64,000 nucleotides of DNA from Streptomyces sp. SLBN-31 (GCF_006715395.1 NZ_VFNC01000002.1:868001-932000); one strand, 5' to 3'. Shown: positions 8,603-16,805, numbered from the stretch's first letter. The notes: generated by a model not told the origin, from the letters alone. A program made the numbers and translations.

Positions 8603-9916
8603 ATGCGTTACCGGGATCGCAGGGAGGCGGGTCGACGGCTGGCCCTGCGTCTGGATTATCTGCGCGGACAGGACGTGGTGGTCCTGGGGCTGCCGCGCGG
8701 CGGTGTGCCGGTGGCCCACGAGGTGGCCCGCGAGCTCGGCGCGCCCCTCGACGTGCTGGTGGTGCGCAAGCTGGGCGTGCCCTGGCAGCCGGAGCTGGGC
8801 TTCGGCGCGATCGGCGAGGGCGGAGTACGGGTCCTCAACGACGACGTGATACGCGAGGCCGGTCTGGAGCGCGACGACCTGGCCGCCGTCGAGCAGGCCG
8901 AACGGGCCGAACTGGACCGGCGGGTACGCCTTTACCGCGGCGGGCGCGCACCCGTGCCGGTGGCGGGGCGCACCGTCGTGATCGTGGACGACGGGCTGGC
9001 CACCGGCGCCACCGCCGAGGCCGCCTGCCGGCTGGTCAGTGGCCGGCACGCCGCCCGGATCGTCCTCGCGGTGCCGGTCGCGCCTCCGGCCACGCTCGCG
9101 CGGCTGCGGGGAGCTGTCGATCGGTCGGTCGTCCTGCACCAGCCGCGGCCCTTCGGCTCGGTCGGTGTCTGGTACCACGACTTCACGCAGGTCACGGACG
9201 CCGAGGTGACGGACCTGCTCGCCCTGTCCGGGTCCGGCGGTTTCGCGGACCGGCCCGGGGACGGCGAGATCCAGGTTCCCGCCGGCCGGGTCAGGCTCCC
9301 GGCGCGTCTGTCGGTGCCCGGGGCGGCCCCGGCGGTCGTGGCGTTCGCGCACGGCAGCGGAAGCAGCCGGCACAGCCCCCGCAACCGCTACGTCGCCGAC
9401 ACCCTCAACCGGGCCGGCCTGGGCACGCTCCTGCTCGATCTGCTCAGCGCGGAAGAGGAGGAGAACCGGCACAACGTCTTCGACATCCGCATGCTCGCCC
9501 AGCGTCTGCACGCCGCCGCCCTGTGGCTGCGGCGCGAAACCGGCCTGTACGTGGCCTACTTCGGGGCCAGCACGGGCGCCGCGGCCGCTCTGGAGGCCGC
9601 CGCCGCTCCCGACGCCGACGTGGTCTCGATCGTCTCGCGCGGCGGCCGCCCCGATCTGGCGACGCCCGCCGCCCTGGCGCACGTGCACGCGCCGACGCTG
9701 CTCGTGGTGGGCTCCGCGGACACCCGGGTACTCGGCCTGAACCGGCTCGCCGCGGACTGGATGCGCTGCGAGCACCGGATCGCCGTCGTGCCCGGCGCCA
9801 CGCATCTCTTCCCCGAACCGGGCGCCCTGACCATGGTCGCCGAACTGGCCTGCGACTGGTTCACGGGCCACCTCGCGCGTCCGTCCGCCGGAGCCTCGTC
9901 GGGCCGGCCGGTGTGA
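8603..9916 (+). CDS. Phosphoribosyltransferase-alpha/beta hydrolase fusion
   Basis: 437-residue two-domain protein. Residues 1-215 are a type I phosphoribosyltransferase; VIVDDGLATGATA (about residue 128) is the PRPP-binding loop and LGLPRGGVPVA the N-terminal strand-loop. Residues about 220-437 form a dienelactone-hydrolase-like alpha/beta hydrolase: FAHGSGSSRHSPRN (oxyanion region), nucleophile elbow GASTGAA, acid VVGSADTRV and base GATHLF. ATG 8603 follows AGGAGG by six bases. The same fusion is known as Rv0571c, a DosR-regulon member of M. tuberculosis. Substrate unknown; joining PRPP chemistry to ester hydrolysis suggests nucleotide salvage or modification, but this is inference. Confidence 0.9.
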   Translation: MRYRDRREAGRRLALRLDYLRGQDVVVLGLPRGGVPVAHEVARELGAPLDVLVVRKLGVPWQPELGFGAIGEGGVRVLNDDVIREAGLERDDLAAVEQAERAELDRRVRLYRGGRAPVPVAGRTVVIVDDGLATGATAEAACRLVSGRHAARIVLAVPVAPPATLARLRGAVDRSVVLHQPRPFGSVGVWYHDFTQVTDAEVTDLLALSGSGGFADRPGDGEIQVPAGRVRLPARLSVPGAAPAVVAFAHGSGSSRHSPRNRYVADTLNRAGLGTLLLDLLSAEEEENRHNVFDIRMLAQRLHAAALWLRRETGLYVAYFGASTGAAAALEAAAAPDADVVSIVSRGGRPDLATPAALAHVHAPTLLVVGSADTRVLGLNRLAADWMRCEHRIAVVPGATHLFPEPGALTMVAELACDWFTGHLARPSAGASSGRPV

Positions 9917-9948
9917 GGCCGGAGGTCAGCCGACCGGTGTCGGCCCGA

Positions 9949-9978
9949 CCGGGCGGGCTCGCGGCGGAGCCCGCCCGG
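9949..9978. terminator. Bidirectional terminator hairpin
   Basis: A perfect 12-bp stem (CCGGGCGGGCTC with its complement) closes a 6-base loop, between the convergent PRT-hydrolase stop (9916) and the avidin-like gene stop (10007). No T-run follows, as is usual in streptomycetes. Confidence 0.7.
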
Positions 9979-10006
9979 GATCTCCTCGCGGAGCGGCGGA
10001 CGTTCG

Positions 10007-10408
10007 TCACTGCGCGTACCGCAGCTGCTCGTCGACCGGCTCCTGGGACGGCCGTTCGCGGGTGAAGACGTCCTGCCCGACGGCCGTGGCCTCCCAGGTG
10101 TTGCCCGGGTTCGCGGACGCGGTGAGCAGCCACGTGGCGCGGATCCGTTCCCTGCCGTCCTTGTGGTACTGACCGTTCCAGCTGGTCACCGAGCCGGCGT
10201 CGGACTGCCCGTTGTGCCAGGCGACCGTCCAGCCCAGGGTGGTTCCGTGGTCCGGCAGGGCGGCGCTGTCGTAACGGCCGACCAGCGGGTAGGTGCCCGG
10301 GGCGTGGCCGTTGGCCGAGACGTAGGTGCCCCTGAGGCCGCCCGTCGGGTCGGCCGTGATCCTCATGTGCGAGCCGTTCTCGCTGTACCAGTCTCCGCCG
10401 ATGCCCAT
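10007..10408 (-). CDS. Leaderless streptavidin/avidin-like protein
   Basis: 133-residue protein that aligns with mature streptavidin from its first strand. GDWYSENGS, GTYVSANG, GRYDSA, LGWTVAWHN, SVTSWNGQY, TWLLTAS and NTWEATAVGQDVFT match streptavidin blocks. Counterparts of the biotin contacts are S13 (S27), Y29 (Y43), S31 (S45), W64 (W79), S73 (S88), T75 (T90), W77 (W92), W93 (W108), W105 (W120) and D113 (D128). Only N23 is replaced, by S9. Streptavidin is secreted, but here the fold begins at residue 4 with no signal peptide, so it should be cytoplasmic. The start is fixed by GGGAGGAG just upstream of ATG 10408. It lies 119 bases behind Hsp20 and may share its promoter. Ligand not shown. 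Confidence 0.9.
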   Translation of the reverse strand: MGIGGDWYSENGSHMRITADPTGGLRGTYVSANGHAPGTYPLVGRYDSAALPDHGTTLGWTVAWHNGQSDAGSVTSWNGQYHKDGRERIRATWLLTASANPGNTWEATAVGQDVFTRERPSQEPVDEQLRYAQ

Positions 10409-10527
10409 GACTCGCTCCTCCCTTCGTGTACCCGTGCCCGAAGTGCGGGGGCACCCCGGACGCCGAAGTGCGCGGCCGGCGGATCACCGGTCGCGCACGG
10501 GGTGCGGCTCGGCGCCGTGACAAGCGC

Positions 10528-10950
10528 TCAGACGTGCCGCACGGGGATGGTCCGGGTGTCCGTCTTCTTCTCGGGCACCGGGACCGTGATGGTCAGCACC
10601 CCGTCCTTGTACTCGGCGGTCGCCTCGTCGCCCTGTGCCCCCGCGGGCAGCCGCAGGGAGCGGGTGAAGGTGCCGTAGCGGAACTCGGTGTGGTGCTTGT
10701 CGGTCGTCTCCTCGGTGCGCGTGGCGCGCAGCGTCAGAATGTCTTCCGCGACGGTGATCTCGACGTCCTTCGACGGGTCGACGCCCGGAAGCTCGGCCCG
10801 CAGCACGTACGTCCCGTCCTTCAGCTGCTCCTCGATGCGAATGCCGTGCGTCCCGGGAGCGGTGTGCGTCGCCGGGAATCCGCCCTCGACCCAGCCGAAC
10901 AGGTCGGGGAGCGCGGGCCAACCCGGGAACCGCTCGATCATGCCGCTCAT
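10528..10950 (-). CDS. Hsp20/alpha-crystallin small heat-shock protein
   Basis: 140-residue small heat-shock protein. A short N-terminal arm with FPGWPALPDLFGW is followed by the alpha-crystallin domain (about residues 35-130): YVLRAELPGVDP, ILTLRATR, YGTFTRSLRLPAG and DGVLTITVPVP, the A-x-x-x-G-V-L-type signature. A short tail has an isoleucine-proline pair (TIPVRHV), like the IXI anchor used in oligomer assembly. It acts as an ATP-independent holdase in the cytoplasm. ATG 10950 follows GGAGGAGG. Two OsdR-like boxes at 11008-11043 lie 58-93 bases upstream. The counterpart HspX (Rv2031c) is among the strongest DosR targets of M. tuberculosis. Confidence 0.94.
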   Translation of the reverse strand: MSGMIERFPGWPALPDLFGWVEGGFPATHTAPGTHGIRIEEQLKDGTYVLRAELPGVDPSKDVEITVAEDILTLRATRTEETTDKHHTEFRYGTFTRSLRLPAGAQGDEATAEYKDGVLTITVPVPEKKTDTRTIPVRHV

Positions 10951-11007
10951 CTCGCCCTCCTCCTCGTCTCCTGCTTCCAGCGTGGCGCCTTGGACGGGCG
11001 CCCGCGT

Positions 11008-11043
11008 GGGCCGTCCGGCCTCGCGCGGGACCCGGTGGGCCCT
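11008..11043. promoter_or_regulatory. Two OsdR-like boxes ahead of hsp20
   Basis: GGGCCGTCCGGCC (11008-11020) and GGGACCCGGTGGGCCC (11028-11043) are spaced about two helical turns apart, 58-93 bases upstream of the Hsp20 start. They abut the stop of the Rv1733c-like gene. Confidence 0.7.
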
Positions 11044-11044
11044 G

Positions 11045-11641
11045 TCAGCCGAGCATCCGCTTGCGCCACTGGGGACCGACCTGCCGCCACTCGGCCGCCC
11101 ACTCCTCGTAGCAGCGGCGGTCCAGGCGGCCGCACACCAGCCGGCCGCCGAGCAGGACGAGGGCGCCTGCGGCGAGTCCGGTGGGCACGGCCAGCAGGAG
11201 GGCCTGGGCGCGCGCCACGGTGGGGCCGGCGGGTTCGACGACCGGGGTGCCCTCGCGGTCGAGCCACACGGTGACGCGGCTGCCCGCGGTCCCGCCGGGT
11301 TCGGCCTTGGCCAGGTCGGTGTGCACGGTGCCGTCGCTCACGGTCCAGCGCACCTTGGCCCACACGGTGCCGTCGGAGCCGTAGGGGCTGACGACCGCGG
11401 TCTTGGGCGCGTCCTGGAGGAGGACGGCGGACACGGAGTGCACCGAGGCCCGTCGTGCGGCGAGGTCGTGCGCCGCCCAGGTGCCGGCGGCGAGTCCCGC
11501 GAACAGGCCGCCCAGCAGGGCGAGAAGCCAGGCGGCCAGGAGGACCCAGCCCTCCACGCGGTCGCTGCGGCGCAGGAGCGTGTTGTGCCGCCACCGCCAG
11601 AACCGCAGTCTGGCCGGCCGGGTACGGCGTTGCTGCCTCAT
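11045..11641 (-). CDS. Rv1733c-like two-helix membrane protein
   Basis: 198-residue protein with a basic N-terminus (RQQRRTRPARLRFWRWRHN), a first membrane helix at about residues 31-55, an extracytoplasmic domain of about 80 residues with VRWTVSDGTVHTDLA and VTVWLDREG, a second helix at about 148-170 and a cytoplasmic tail ending WRQVGPQWRKRMLG. This layout matches mycobacterial Rv1733c, a DosR-regulon membrane antigen of unknown function. A paralogue lies at 50275-50850. ATG 11641 has AAGGGG upstream. The box at 11725-11740, inside the end of the upstream CBS gene, lies 84-99 bases before the start. Confidence 0.87.
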   Translation of the reverse strand: MRQQRRTRPARLRFWRWRHNTLLRRSDRVEGWVLLAAWLLALLGGLFAGLAAGTWAAHDLAARRASVHSVSAVLLQDAPKTAVVSPYGSDGTVWAKVRWTVSDGTVHTDLAKAEPGGTAGSRVTVWLDREGTPVVEPAGPTVARAQALLLAVPTGLAAGALVLLGGRLVCGRLDRRCYEEWAAEWRQVGPQWRKRMLG

Positions 11642-11724
11642 CGTCGACGCCCCTTTTCGCGTCTGCCGAGAACGGTTCCTCGTTCCCCTGAGGGAAACGC
11701 CTCATGTACGGGCGTCGCAGGTCA

Positions 11725-11740
11725 GGGGCCGACCGGGGTC
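11725..11740. promoter_or_regulatory. OsdR-like box ahead of Rv1733c-like gene
   Basis: GGGGCCGACCGGGGTC reads GACCCCGGTCGGCCCC on the coding strand and sits just beyond the CBS gene stop. A second short palindrome, TTCCCCTGAGGGAA, lies nearer the start at about 11684-11697. Confidence 0.55.
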
Positions 11741-11741
11741 G

Positions 11742-12482
11742 TCACGAGGACATCCGGACCTCTTCCGGGCCCGTCGGGTCCCCGTCGGCCTTGTCTTCGG
11801 GCAGGTCGGGCAGGTCCGCGTCGAGGTCGACCCGGCGCGGCGGGCCGGCCAGTCGGCAGTCGACGTCGACCACGCCCTCCACCGCCCGCGCCAGACGGAC
11901 GGCGACGGGCACGAAGGCGGTGTCCGCGACCCGGCCGGTGATCCGTACGACACCGTCTCGCACCCGGACCGTGATCGGTTCGAGGGGGGCGGGGAAGAGC
12001 GGGGCCATCACCTCGCGGCGCACCTCCTGCTCGATGTCGGCGTCCTCGCGCAGGAACACCTCCAGCAGGTCGGAGCGGCTGACGATGCCCCGTAGCACGC
12101 CGGCCTCGTCGACGACCGGCAGTCGCTTGACCCCGTACTGGGCCATGACGCGGGCCGCCTGTGCGAGTGTGGCGTCGGCCCGGACGGTGAGCGCGGGGGC
12201 GGTCATCAGCTCGCCCGCCGTGCGCGCGCCCGCCTTGGCCAGGTCGCCGCCGCGGTGCATCCGGGTGTACCGGTCGGGGGTCCGGTCGCGGAACTCCTCC
12301 TTCGGCAGCAGGTCCGCCTCGGAGACGACACCGACGACGCGCCGGTCCTCGTCGAGCACGGGCAGGGCGCTGACCTGCCACTGACGGATCGCCCTGACGA
12401 TGTCCTTGAACGGCGCGGCGCTCGCAAGGGCCACGACGGTGCGGGTCATCACATCGCTCACGGTGTGCGGAGTGCCGTACAT
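11742..12482 (-). CDS. CBS-pair and BON domain protein
   Basis: 246-residue protein. Two CBS motifs (about residues 8-70 and 88-150) carry VSALPVLDEDRRVVGVVSEADLL and VKRLPVVDEAGVLRGIVSRSDLL-type ends, forming a Bateman module that usually binds adenosyl nucleotides. A BON domain follows (about residues 165-215: ITVRVRDGVVRITGRV, then VEGVVDVDCRLAG), then an acidic tail. ATG 12482 follows GGAGG by six bases. Mycobacterial Hrp1 (Rv2626c) is a CBS-only DosR target; the added BON domain is a streptomycete feature. An OsdR-like box lies 91-104 bases upstream. A shorter paralogue lies at 42370-42972. The ligand and partner are unknown. Confidence 0.92.
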   Translation of the reverse strand: MYGTPHTVSDVMTRTVVALASAAPFKDIVRAIRQWQVSALPVLDEDRRVVGVVSEADLLPKEEFRDRTPDRYTRMHRGGDLAKAGARTAGELMTAPALTVRADATLAQAARVMAQYGVKRLPVVDEAGVLRGIVSRSDLLEVFLREDADIEQEVRREVMAPLFPAPLEPITVRVRDGVVRITGRVADTAFVPVAVRLARAVEGVVDVDCRLAGPPRRVDLDADLPDLPEDKADGDPTGPEEVRMSS

Positions 12483-12572
12483 GATGTCCTCCGGCCGGCC
12501 CGGGCGCACGCTCGCGCCCCTCGGGAACGAACCCCTTGCCTTCAGATTCGGCCTCCGGACGGCCGATGGCAT

Positions 12573-12586
12573 GGGCCGAACGGCAC
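12573..12586. promoter_or_regulatory. OsdR-like box ahead of CBS-BON gene
   Basis: GGGCCGAACGGCAC, 91-104 bases before the CBS-BON start at 12482 and 166 bases before the divergent PAS-phosphatase gene. It could serve either gene; the distance favours the CBS gene. Confidence 0.6.
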
Positions 12587-12751
12587 AAGCACCCGGCCCC
12601 GACGGGCACTTCTGCCGCCCGACGGCCACACGCCGGGCCGACAACGGACAGGAGTGAACAGTGTACGCACAGTAAGCGACATCGCGGTGTGGCGCGGGCG
12701 TCGAGGAGGTGTGATGGCCGGATCGTCCCCGGCGGTGGAGGTGAGGCGGAG

Positions 12752-14701
12752 GTGACCGACTTCGTCGAGACGGAGCTGCAGCCCAGTGTCGGGGTGCGCG
12801 AGGGTTGCCGGTGTGCGGCGGCGGTCCGGGAGGGGGCTCCCGGAGGCGCGGAAGAAAGGTTCCGGGGGCTGCTGGAGGCGGCGCCGGACGCCATGGTCAT
12901 CGTCGACGACACGGGCGTCATCAAGCTCGTCAACGCCCAGACCGAGGCCCTGTTCGGCTACGGACGCGAGGAACTCCTCGGGCATCCGGTGGAATTGCTC
13001 ATGCCGTATCGGTTCCGGAGCCAGCACACCCTGCACCGCGGCGGTTACGCCGACAACCGCCAGGTGCGTCCCATGGGAGCGGGGCTCGATCTGCACGGGC
13101 TGCGCAAGGACGGCACCGAGTTCCCCGTGGAGATCAGCCTCAGCCCGCTGGAGACCTCGGACGGGCTGCTGGTTTCCGCGGCGGTCCGGGACGTCAGCGA
13201 CCGCAAGGCCGCCGAGGCCCGCATCAACGAACTCGCCGCGCTCGTGGAGTCCTCGCAGGACGCGATCCTCGCCAAGACCCTCGACGGCTACATCACCTAC
13301 TGGAACGCGGCCGCGCAGGACCTCTACGGCTACACGGCCGAGGAGGTCATCGGCCGGCACGTCTCCCTCCTGGCCCCCGAGGCCCTGCGCGACGAGGTCA
13401 GCATCCTGCTGGGGCGGCTGCGGGACGGCGAGAAGGTCGAGCACTTCGAGGCACTGCGGGTCACCAGGTCCGGGGGCCTGCTGGACGTCGACGTCACACT
13501 GTGGCCGACCCGGGACACCGCCGGCACCGTGGTCGGGGCGTGCGCCATCGTGCGGGACATCAGCGACCGCAAGAAGGCGGAGGCCGAGCTCACCGCGCTG
13601 TACGAGCAGCAGCGTCACATCGCCCTCACCCTGCAGCGCAGTCTGATGGGCGCCCCGCCCTCGCTGCCCGGACTGGCCACCGCCAGCCGCTACCGCCCGG
13701 CCACCCAGGGCGCCGGGGTGGGCGGGGACTGGTTCGACCTGATCCCGCTGGGCGCCGACCGGGTCGGGGTGCTCATAGGTGATGTGATGGGCCGCGGTCT
13801 GGAGGCCGCCGCCGTCATGGGCCAGCTGCGCTCGGCGGCGCACGCCCTCGCCAAGACCGGCATGCAGCCCAGACAGCTGATGCAGGCCCTGGACACCTGC
13901 GTGGGCGACCTGGACGTCCCGGACCAGCTCGTCACCTGCTGCTACCTGGTCATCGCGCCGGACACCGGGACGGTGACGGTGTGCTCCGCCGGCCATCTGC
14001 CGATCCTCATCGCGGGCGTCGACAAGGGTGTGGGGAGCCTGTCCTCCCCCGTGAACGCGCCGCTCGGCGTGGGCGGCGTCCTGTACGAACAGTCCTGTAC
14101 GGCGATCCCGCCGGGCGCGACCCTCGTGCTCTACACCGACGGGCTGATCGAGACGCCGGGCAGCGACATCGAGGAGCGGGTGGGCGAACTCTCCCTCGTG
14201 CTGGAGGAGTTCTTCGTCGGTACGCCGTGTCTGGAGGCCGCGGCCGACCATGTGCTGGCGAGTCTCCTCCCCGACCCGGAGAGCCACAACGACGATGTGA
14301 CGCTGCTGCTGGCGCAGTTGCCGGCCGCGCCGCTGGCGGCCCTCGGCATCGAGCTGCCGGCCGTGCCGTCCTCCGTGCCGGAGGGGCGGGCGTTCCTGCA
14401 GAAGGCGCTCACCTCGTGGAACTGCACGCCGAGCGCCCTGGACGCCCTTCTGCTGCTGTCGGAGACCCTGACGAACGCCGTGCAGCACGCGGAGGGCCCC
14501 ATCGGCCTGCATCTGCACCGCACCGCCACGGACCTGACCGTCGAGGTCAGCGACCACAGCCCGCATCTCCCCCAGCCGCGTCTGGCGGCGGAGGACGAGG
14601 AATCCGGACGAGGCCTGCTGCTGGTGCGGGCCCTCGCCGACACCTGGGGGGTACGGCCCACCGACGAGGGCAAGACGACATGGTTCACGCTCAAGCTGTG
14701 A
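12752..14701 (+). CDS. PAS-PAS-PP2C phosphatase with C-terminal ATPase (RsbU/RsbW-like regulator)
   Basis: 649-residue signalling protein. Two PAS domains (about residues 35-155 and 165-280) are followed by a PP2C/SpoIIE phosphatase domain (about 300-510; GVGGDWFDL, GDVMGRGLEAA and HNDDVTLLL metal-site motifs). A HATPase_c domain of the anti-sigma-kinase type (about 535-649) has N-box SETLTNAVQHA and G-box SGRGLLLVRALAD. Such proteins switch sigma factors by dephosphorylating STAS anti-sigma antagonists; possible partners are the STAS proteins at 19823 and 49158. I chose GTG 12752, after a GGAGGTGAGGCGGAG stretch; the frame is open further upstream but without conserved sequence. PAS ligands are unknown. 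Confidence 0.88.
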   Translation: MTDFVETELQPSVGVREGCRCAAAVREGAPGGAEERFRGLLEAAPDAMVIVDDTGVIKLVNAQTEALFGYGREELLGHPVELLMPYRFRSQHTLHRGGYADNRQVRPMGAGLDLHGLRKDGTEFPVEISLSPLETSDGLLVSAAVRDVSDRKAAEARINELAALVESSQDAILAKTLDGYITYWNAAAQDLYGYTAEEVIGRHVSLLAPEALRDEVSILLGRLRDGEKVEHFEALRVTRSGGLLDVDVTLWPTRDTAGTVVGACAIVRDISDRKKAEAELTALYEQQRHIALTLQRSLMGAPPSLPGLATASRYRPATQGAGVGGDWFDLIPLGADRVGVLIGDVMGRGLEAAAVMGQLRSAAHALAKTGMQPRQLMQALDTCVGDLDVPDQLVTCCYLVIAPDTGTVTVCSAGHLPILIAGVDKGVGSLSSPVNAPLGVGGVLYEQSCTAIPPGATLVLYTDGLIETPGSDIEERVGELSLVLEEFFVGTPCLEAAADHVLASLLPDPESHNDDVTLLLAQLPAAPLAALGIELPAVPSSVPEGRAFLQKALTSWNCTPSALDALLLLSETLTNAVQHAEGPIGLHLHRTATDLTVEVSDHSPHLPQPRLAAEDEESGRGLLLVRALADTWGVRPTDEGKTTWFTLKL

Positions 14702-14726
14702 GCGGCTCGGACGGGCCAAGGTCGGC

Positions 14727-15020
14727 TCAGGCCGTGCGCGGCTCCGTGGGGGCCGCGCCCTCGGGCCGTACGACGTCCACGGGGATGACCCGGGCGCGCG
14801 CGTAGGCCACCAGGTGGGCGGTGGCGTCACCGCCGTCCGAGAGGGAGCCGTCCCACACCGCGAGGACGGTGCCGCCGCGGCGGACGAGCCGTTCGTCGGC
14901 ACCGACGCGGGCGCCGCGGTCGGTGGGGTCGAACTCCGCCAGACGTACCTCCTCGGCCAGGAGGAGCAGTTCGCGCGCTTCCCACCCGGTCCTTGCCGGG
15001 CAGCGTCGCGGGTACCGAAT
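14727..15020 (-). pseudogene. Remnant of a nucleotide-binding (SLOG-like) protein, C-terminal part
   Basis: The last 97 codons of a minus-strand frame look protein-like: ELLLLAEEVRLAEFDP, GADERLVRRGG, LAVWDGSLSDGGDATAHLVAYAR and IPVDVVRPEG. This resembles the C-terminal part of actinobacterial proteins in which a strand ending in VWDG precedes a helix and a valine-rich strand. The expected N-terminal Rossmann-type part is not recognisable upstream, where the frame becomes Arg/Pro/Gly-rich filler without a ribosome site. I read this as a truncated gene, although a complete short protein with an unseen start is possible. Confidence 0.45.
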
Positions 15021-15401
15021 GCTGGGCGGGCAGGAGCATTCACGAGCCGCCTGCCGGACGCGCGCACCGCCCCCGAAGACAACCGGTAGCCCGACCCCGG
15101 CACACACCAGACCGGCGCCGCCGCCCACGGCCGCCGCTCCTGGAGCGGCGGGGGACGGGGCTGTGGCCGACGGCGACGGACCCGGCTGCGCTGATGCCGC
15201 GCCGAGTCCCGGGTTTCGGCGGGCTCGCCCGGCTTCCCCCCACCGGAAGCCGGGCGGGCCGCCCGGGGTCGCCGTTCGTGCTCCGGCGACCCGGTCCGGG
15301 AGAACGGTTCCGGGACCGGCGGCGGCGCGCCGGCCGGGGCGCGCGGTCCTGTCGTTCTCCATGGACCGGGACGCTATGCGGGTCGCCGACCGACCCACCG
15401 T

Positions 15402-15459
15402 GGGCCGAACGGCCCCGTGCGGGTCCCGACCGGCCATATGTCGAGGTCCTTCGGCCCAC
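15402..15459. promoter_or_regulatory. Three OsdR-like boxes ahead of narK-like gene
   Basis: GGGCCGAACGGCCCC (15402-15416, nearly perfect), GGGTCCCGACCGGCC (15421-15435) and GAGGTCCTTCGGCCCAC (15443-15459) are spaced about 20 bases apart, 65-122 bases before the transporter start. This is one of the densest clusters in the window. The remainder of 15021-15523 shows no gene. Confidence 0.72.
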
Positions 15460-15523
15460 GGCACCGGCGGGATCGATCCCCAACCCTTGCTTCAGTCGTT
15501 CACCCGCAGAAGGGACCAGTGTC

Positions 15524-16765
15524 ATGCTCCAGCCGTCGAGGAACCCGCAACAGGCGCCGTCGGCACCGGTCCCAGGGCGGGCCTGGCTGATGCTGGCCCT
15601 GGCCACCGTCGGATTCGCCGTCAACTTCTGGGCCTGGGCGCTGCTCAGCCCGCTCGGCCCGCGGTTCAAGGACTCCCTCGAACTGTCCTCCTTCCAGCAG
15701 TCGCTGCTGGTGGCGGTGCCGGTCGTCGTCGGCTCGCTGGGCCGCATACCGGTGGGCGCGCTCACCGACCGCTACGGCGGCCGGCTGATGTTCCCGCTGG
15801 TGTCCCTCATCACCGTGGTGCCCGTGCTGTACCTGGGGCTCGCCGGGCACTCCTCGCTCACGGCGCTCCTGGTCGGCGGCTTCTTCCTCGGCGTCGGCGG
15901 TACCGCCTTCGCCGTGGGCGTGCCGTTCGTCAACGCCTGGTTCCCGCCCGAGCGGCGCGGGCTCGCCATCGGCCTGTTCGGCATGGGCATGGGCGGCACG
16001 GCGATCAGCGCGCTGAGCACGGTCAAGCTGGTCAAGGCGCACAGTGTCGAGACGCCGTTCCTGATCACCGCCGCGGTCCTCGTGGTGTACGCGGTCGTGG
16101 CCGCGCTGGTCCTGCGGGACGCGCCGGACCGTGTCGTGCCGATGGAGCCGCTGAGCACCCGGCTGGCCGCGACCCTGCGGCTCGGCATCACCTGGCAGGC
16201 CTCGGCGCTCTACGCGGTGGCGTTCGGCGGTTACGTCGCCTTCTCCGTGTACCTGCCCACCTACCTGAAGAACGGCTACGGCCTCACCCAGGCCGACGCG
16301 GCGAACCGCATGGCCGGGTTCGTGCTGCTGGCGGTGGCGATGCGGCCGGTCGGCGGCTGGCTGTCGGACCGCATCGGCCCGGTGCGGGTGCTGGCCGGCT
16401 CGCTGGCCCTGGTCGTCACCGGCGCGCTCGTGCAGTCGGCGACGCCGACGCTGGCGCCGATGGGCACGATCGCCTTCCTGGCCATGGCGGCCGCGCTCGG
16501 CGCGGGCAGCGGCGCGACCTTCGCCTTCGTGGCCCTGCTCGCCCCGCCGCAGCGCACCGGTTCGGTCACCGGCGTCGTCGGCGCCGCCGGCGGCCTCGGC
16601 GGCTTCGTCCCGCCGCTGGTGATGGGCTCGCTCTACGGCTCCTACGGCACCTACGCGGTCGGCCTGTTGCTGCTGGCGGGGGTGGCGGCGGTGGCGCTGG
16701 TGTTCACCGGCACCGAGGTGCGGCGGGCACTGACCCGGCGGACGCCGGTCGGCGCCGCCCACTGA
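15524..16765 (+). CDS. narK: NarK-like MFS nitrate/nitrite transporter
   Basis: 413-residue major facilitator with about twelve hydrophobic segments. GRIPVGALTDRYGGR is the MFS motif between helices 2 and 3 in its NarK form. The helix 5 region has FVNAWFPPERRGLAIGLFGMGMGG, and helix 11 is glycine-rich (VGAAGGLGGFVPPLVMG), as in nitrate/nitrite porters. NarK2 (Rv1737c) of M. tuberculosis is DosR-controlled and supports nitrate respiration. No nitrate reductase genes are in this window. ATG 15524 follows AAGGGA. Three OsdR-like boxes lie upstream. An oxalate/formate-type substrate cannot be fully excluded from sequence. Confidence 0.85.
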   Translation: MLQPSRNPQQAPSAPVPGRAWLMLALATVGFAVNFWAWALLSPLGPRFKDSLELSSFQQSLLVAVPVVVGSLGRIPVGALTDRYGGRLMFPLVSLITVVPVLYLGLAGHSSLTALLVGGFFLGVGGTAFAVGVPFVNAWFPPERRGLAIGLFGMGMGGTAISALSTVKLVKAHSVETPFLITAAVLVVYAVVAALVLRDAPDRVVPMEPLSTRLAATLRLGITWQASALYAVAFGGYVAFSVYLPTYLKNGYGLTQADAANRMAGFVLLAVAMRPVGGWLSDRIGPVRVLAGSLALVVTGALVQSATPTLAPMGTIAFLAMAAALGAGSGATFAFVALLAPPQRTGSVTGVVGAAGGLGGFVPPLVMGSLYGSYGTYAVGLLLLAGVAAVALVFTGTEVRRALTRRTPVGAAH

Positions 16766-16791
16766 TCCCGGGGTGGCCCGGGCGGGGAGCA

Positions 16792-16805
16792 GGGCCGTTC
16801 GGCCT
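16792..16805. promoter_or_regulatory. OsdR-like box ahead of USP
   Basis: GGGCCGTTCGGCCT, a near-perfect inverted repeat, lies 112-125 bases before the USP start at 16917. Confidence 0.68.
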
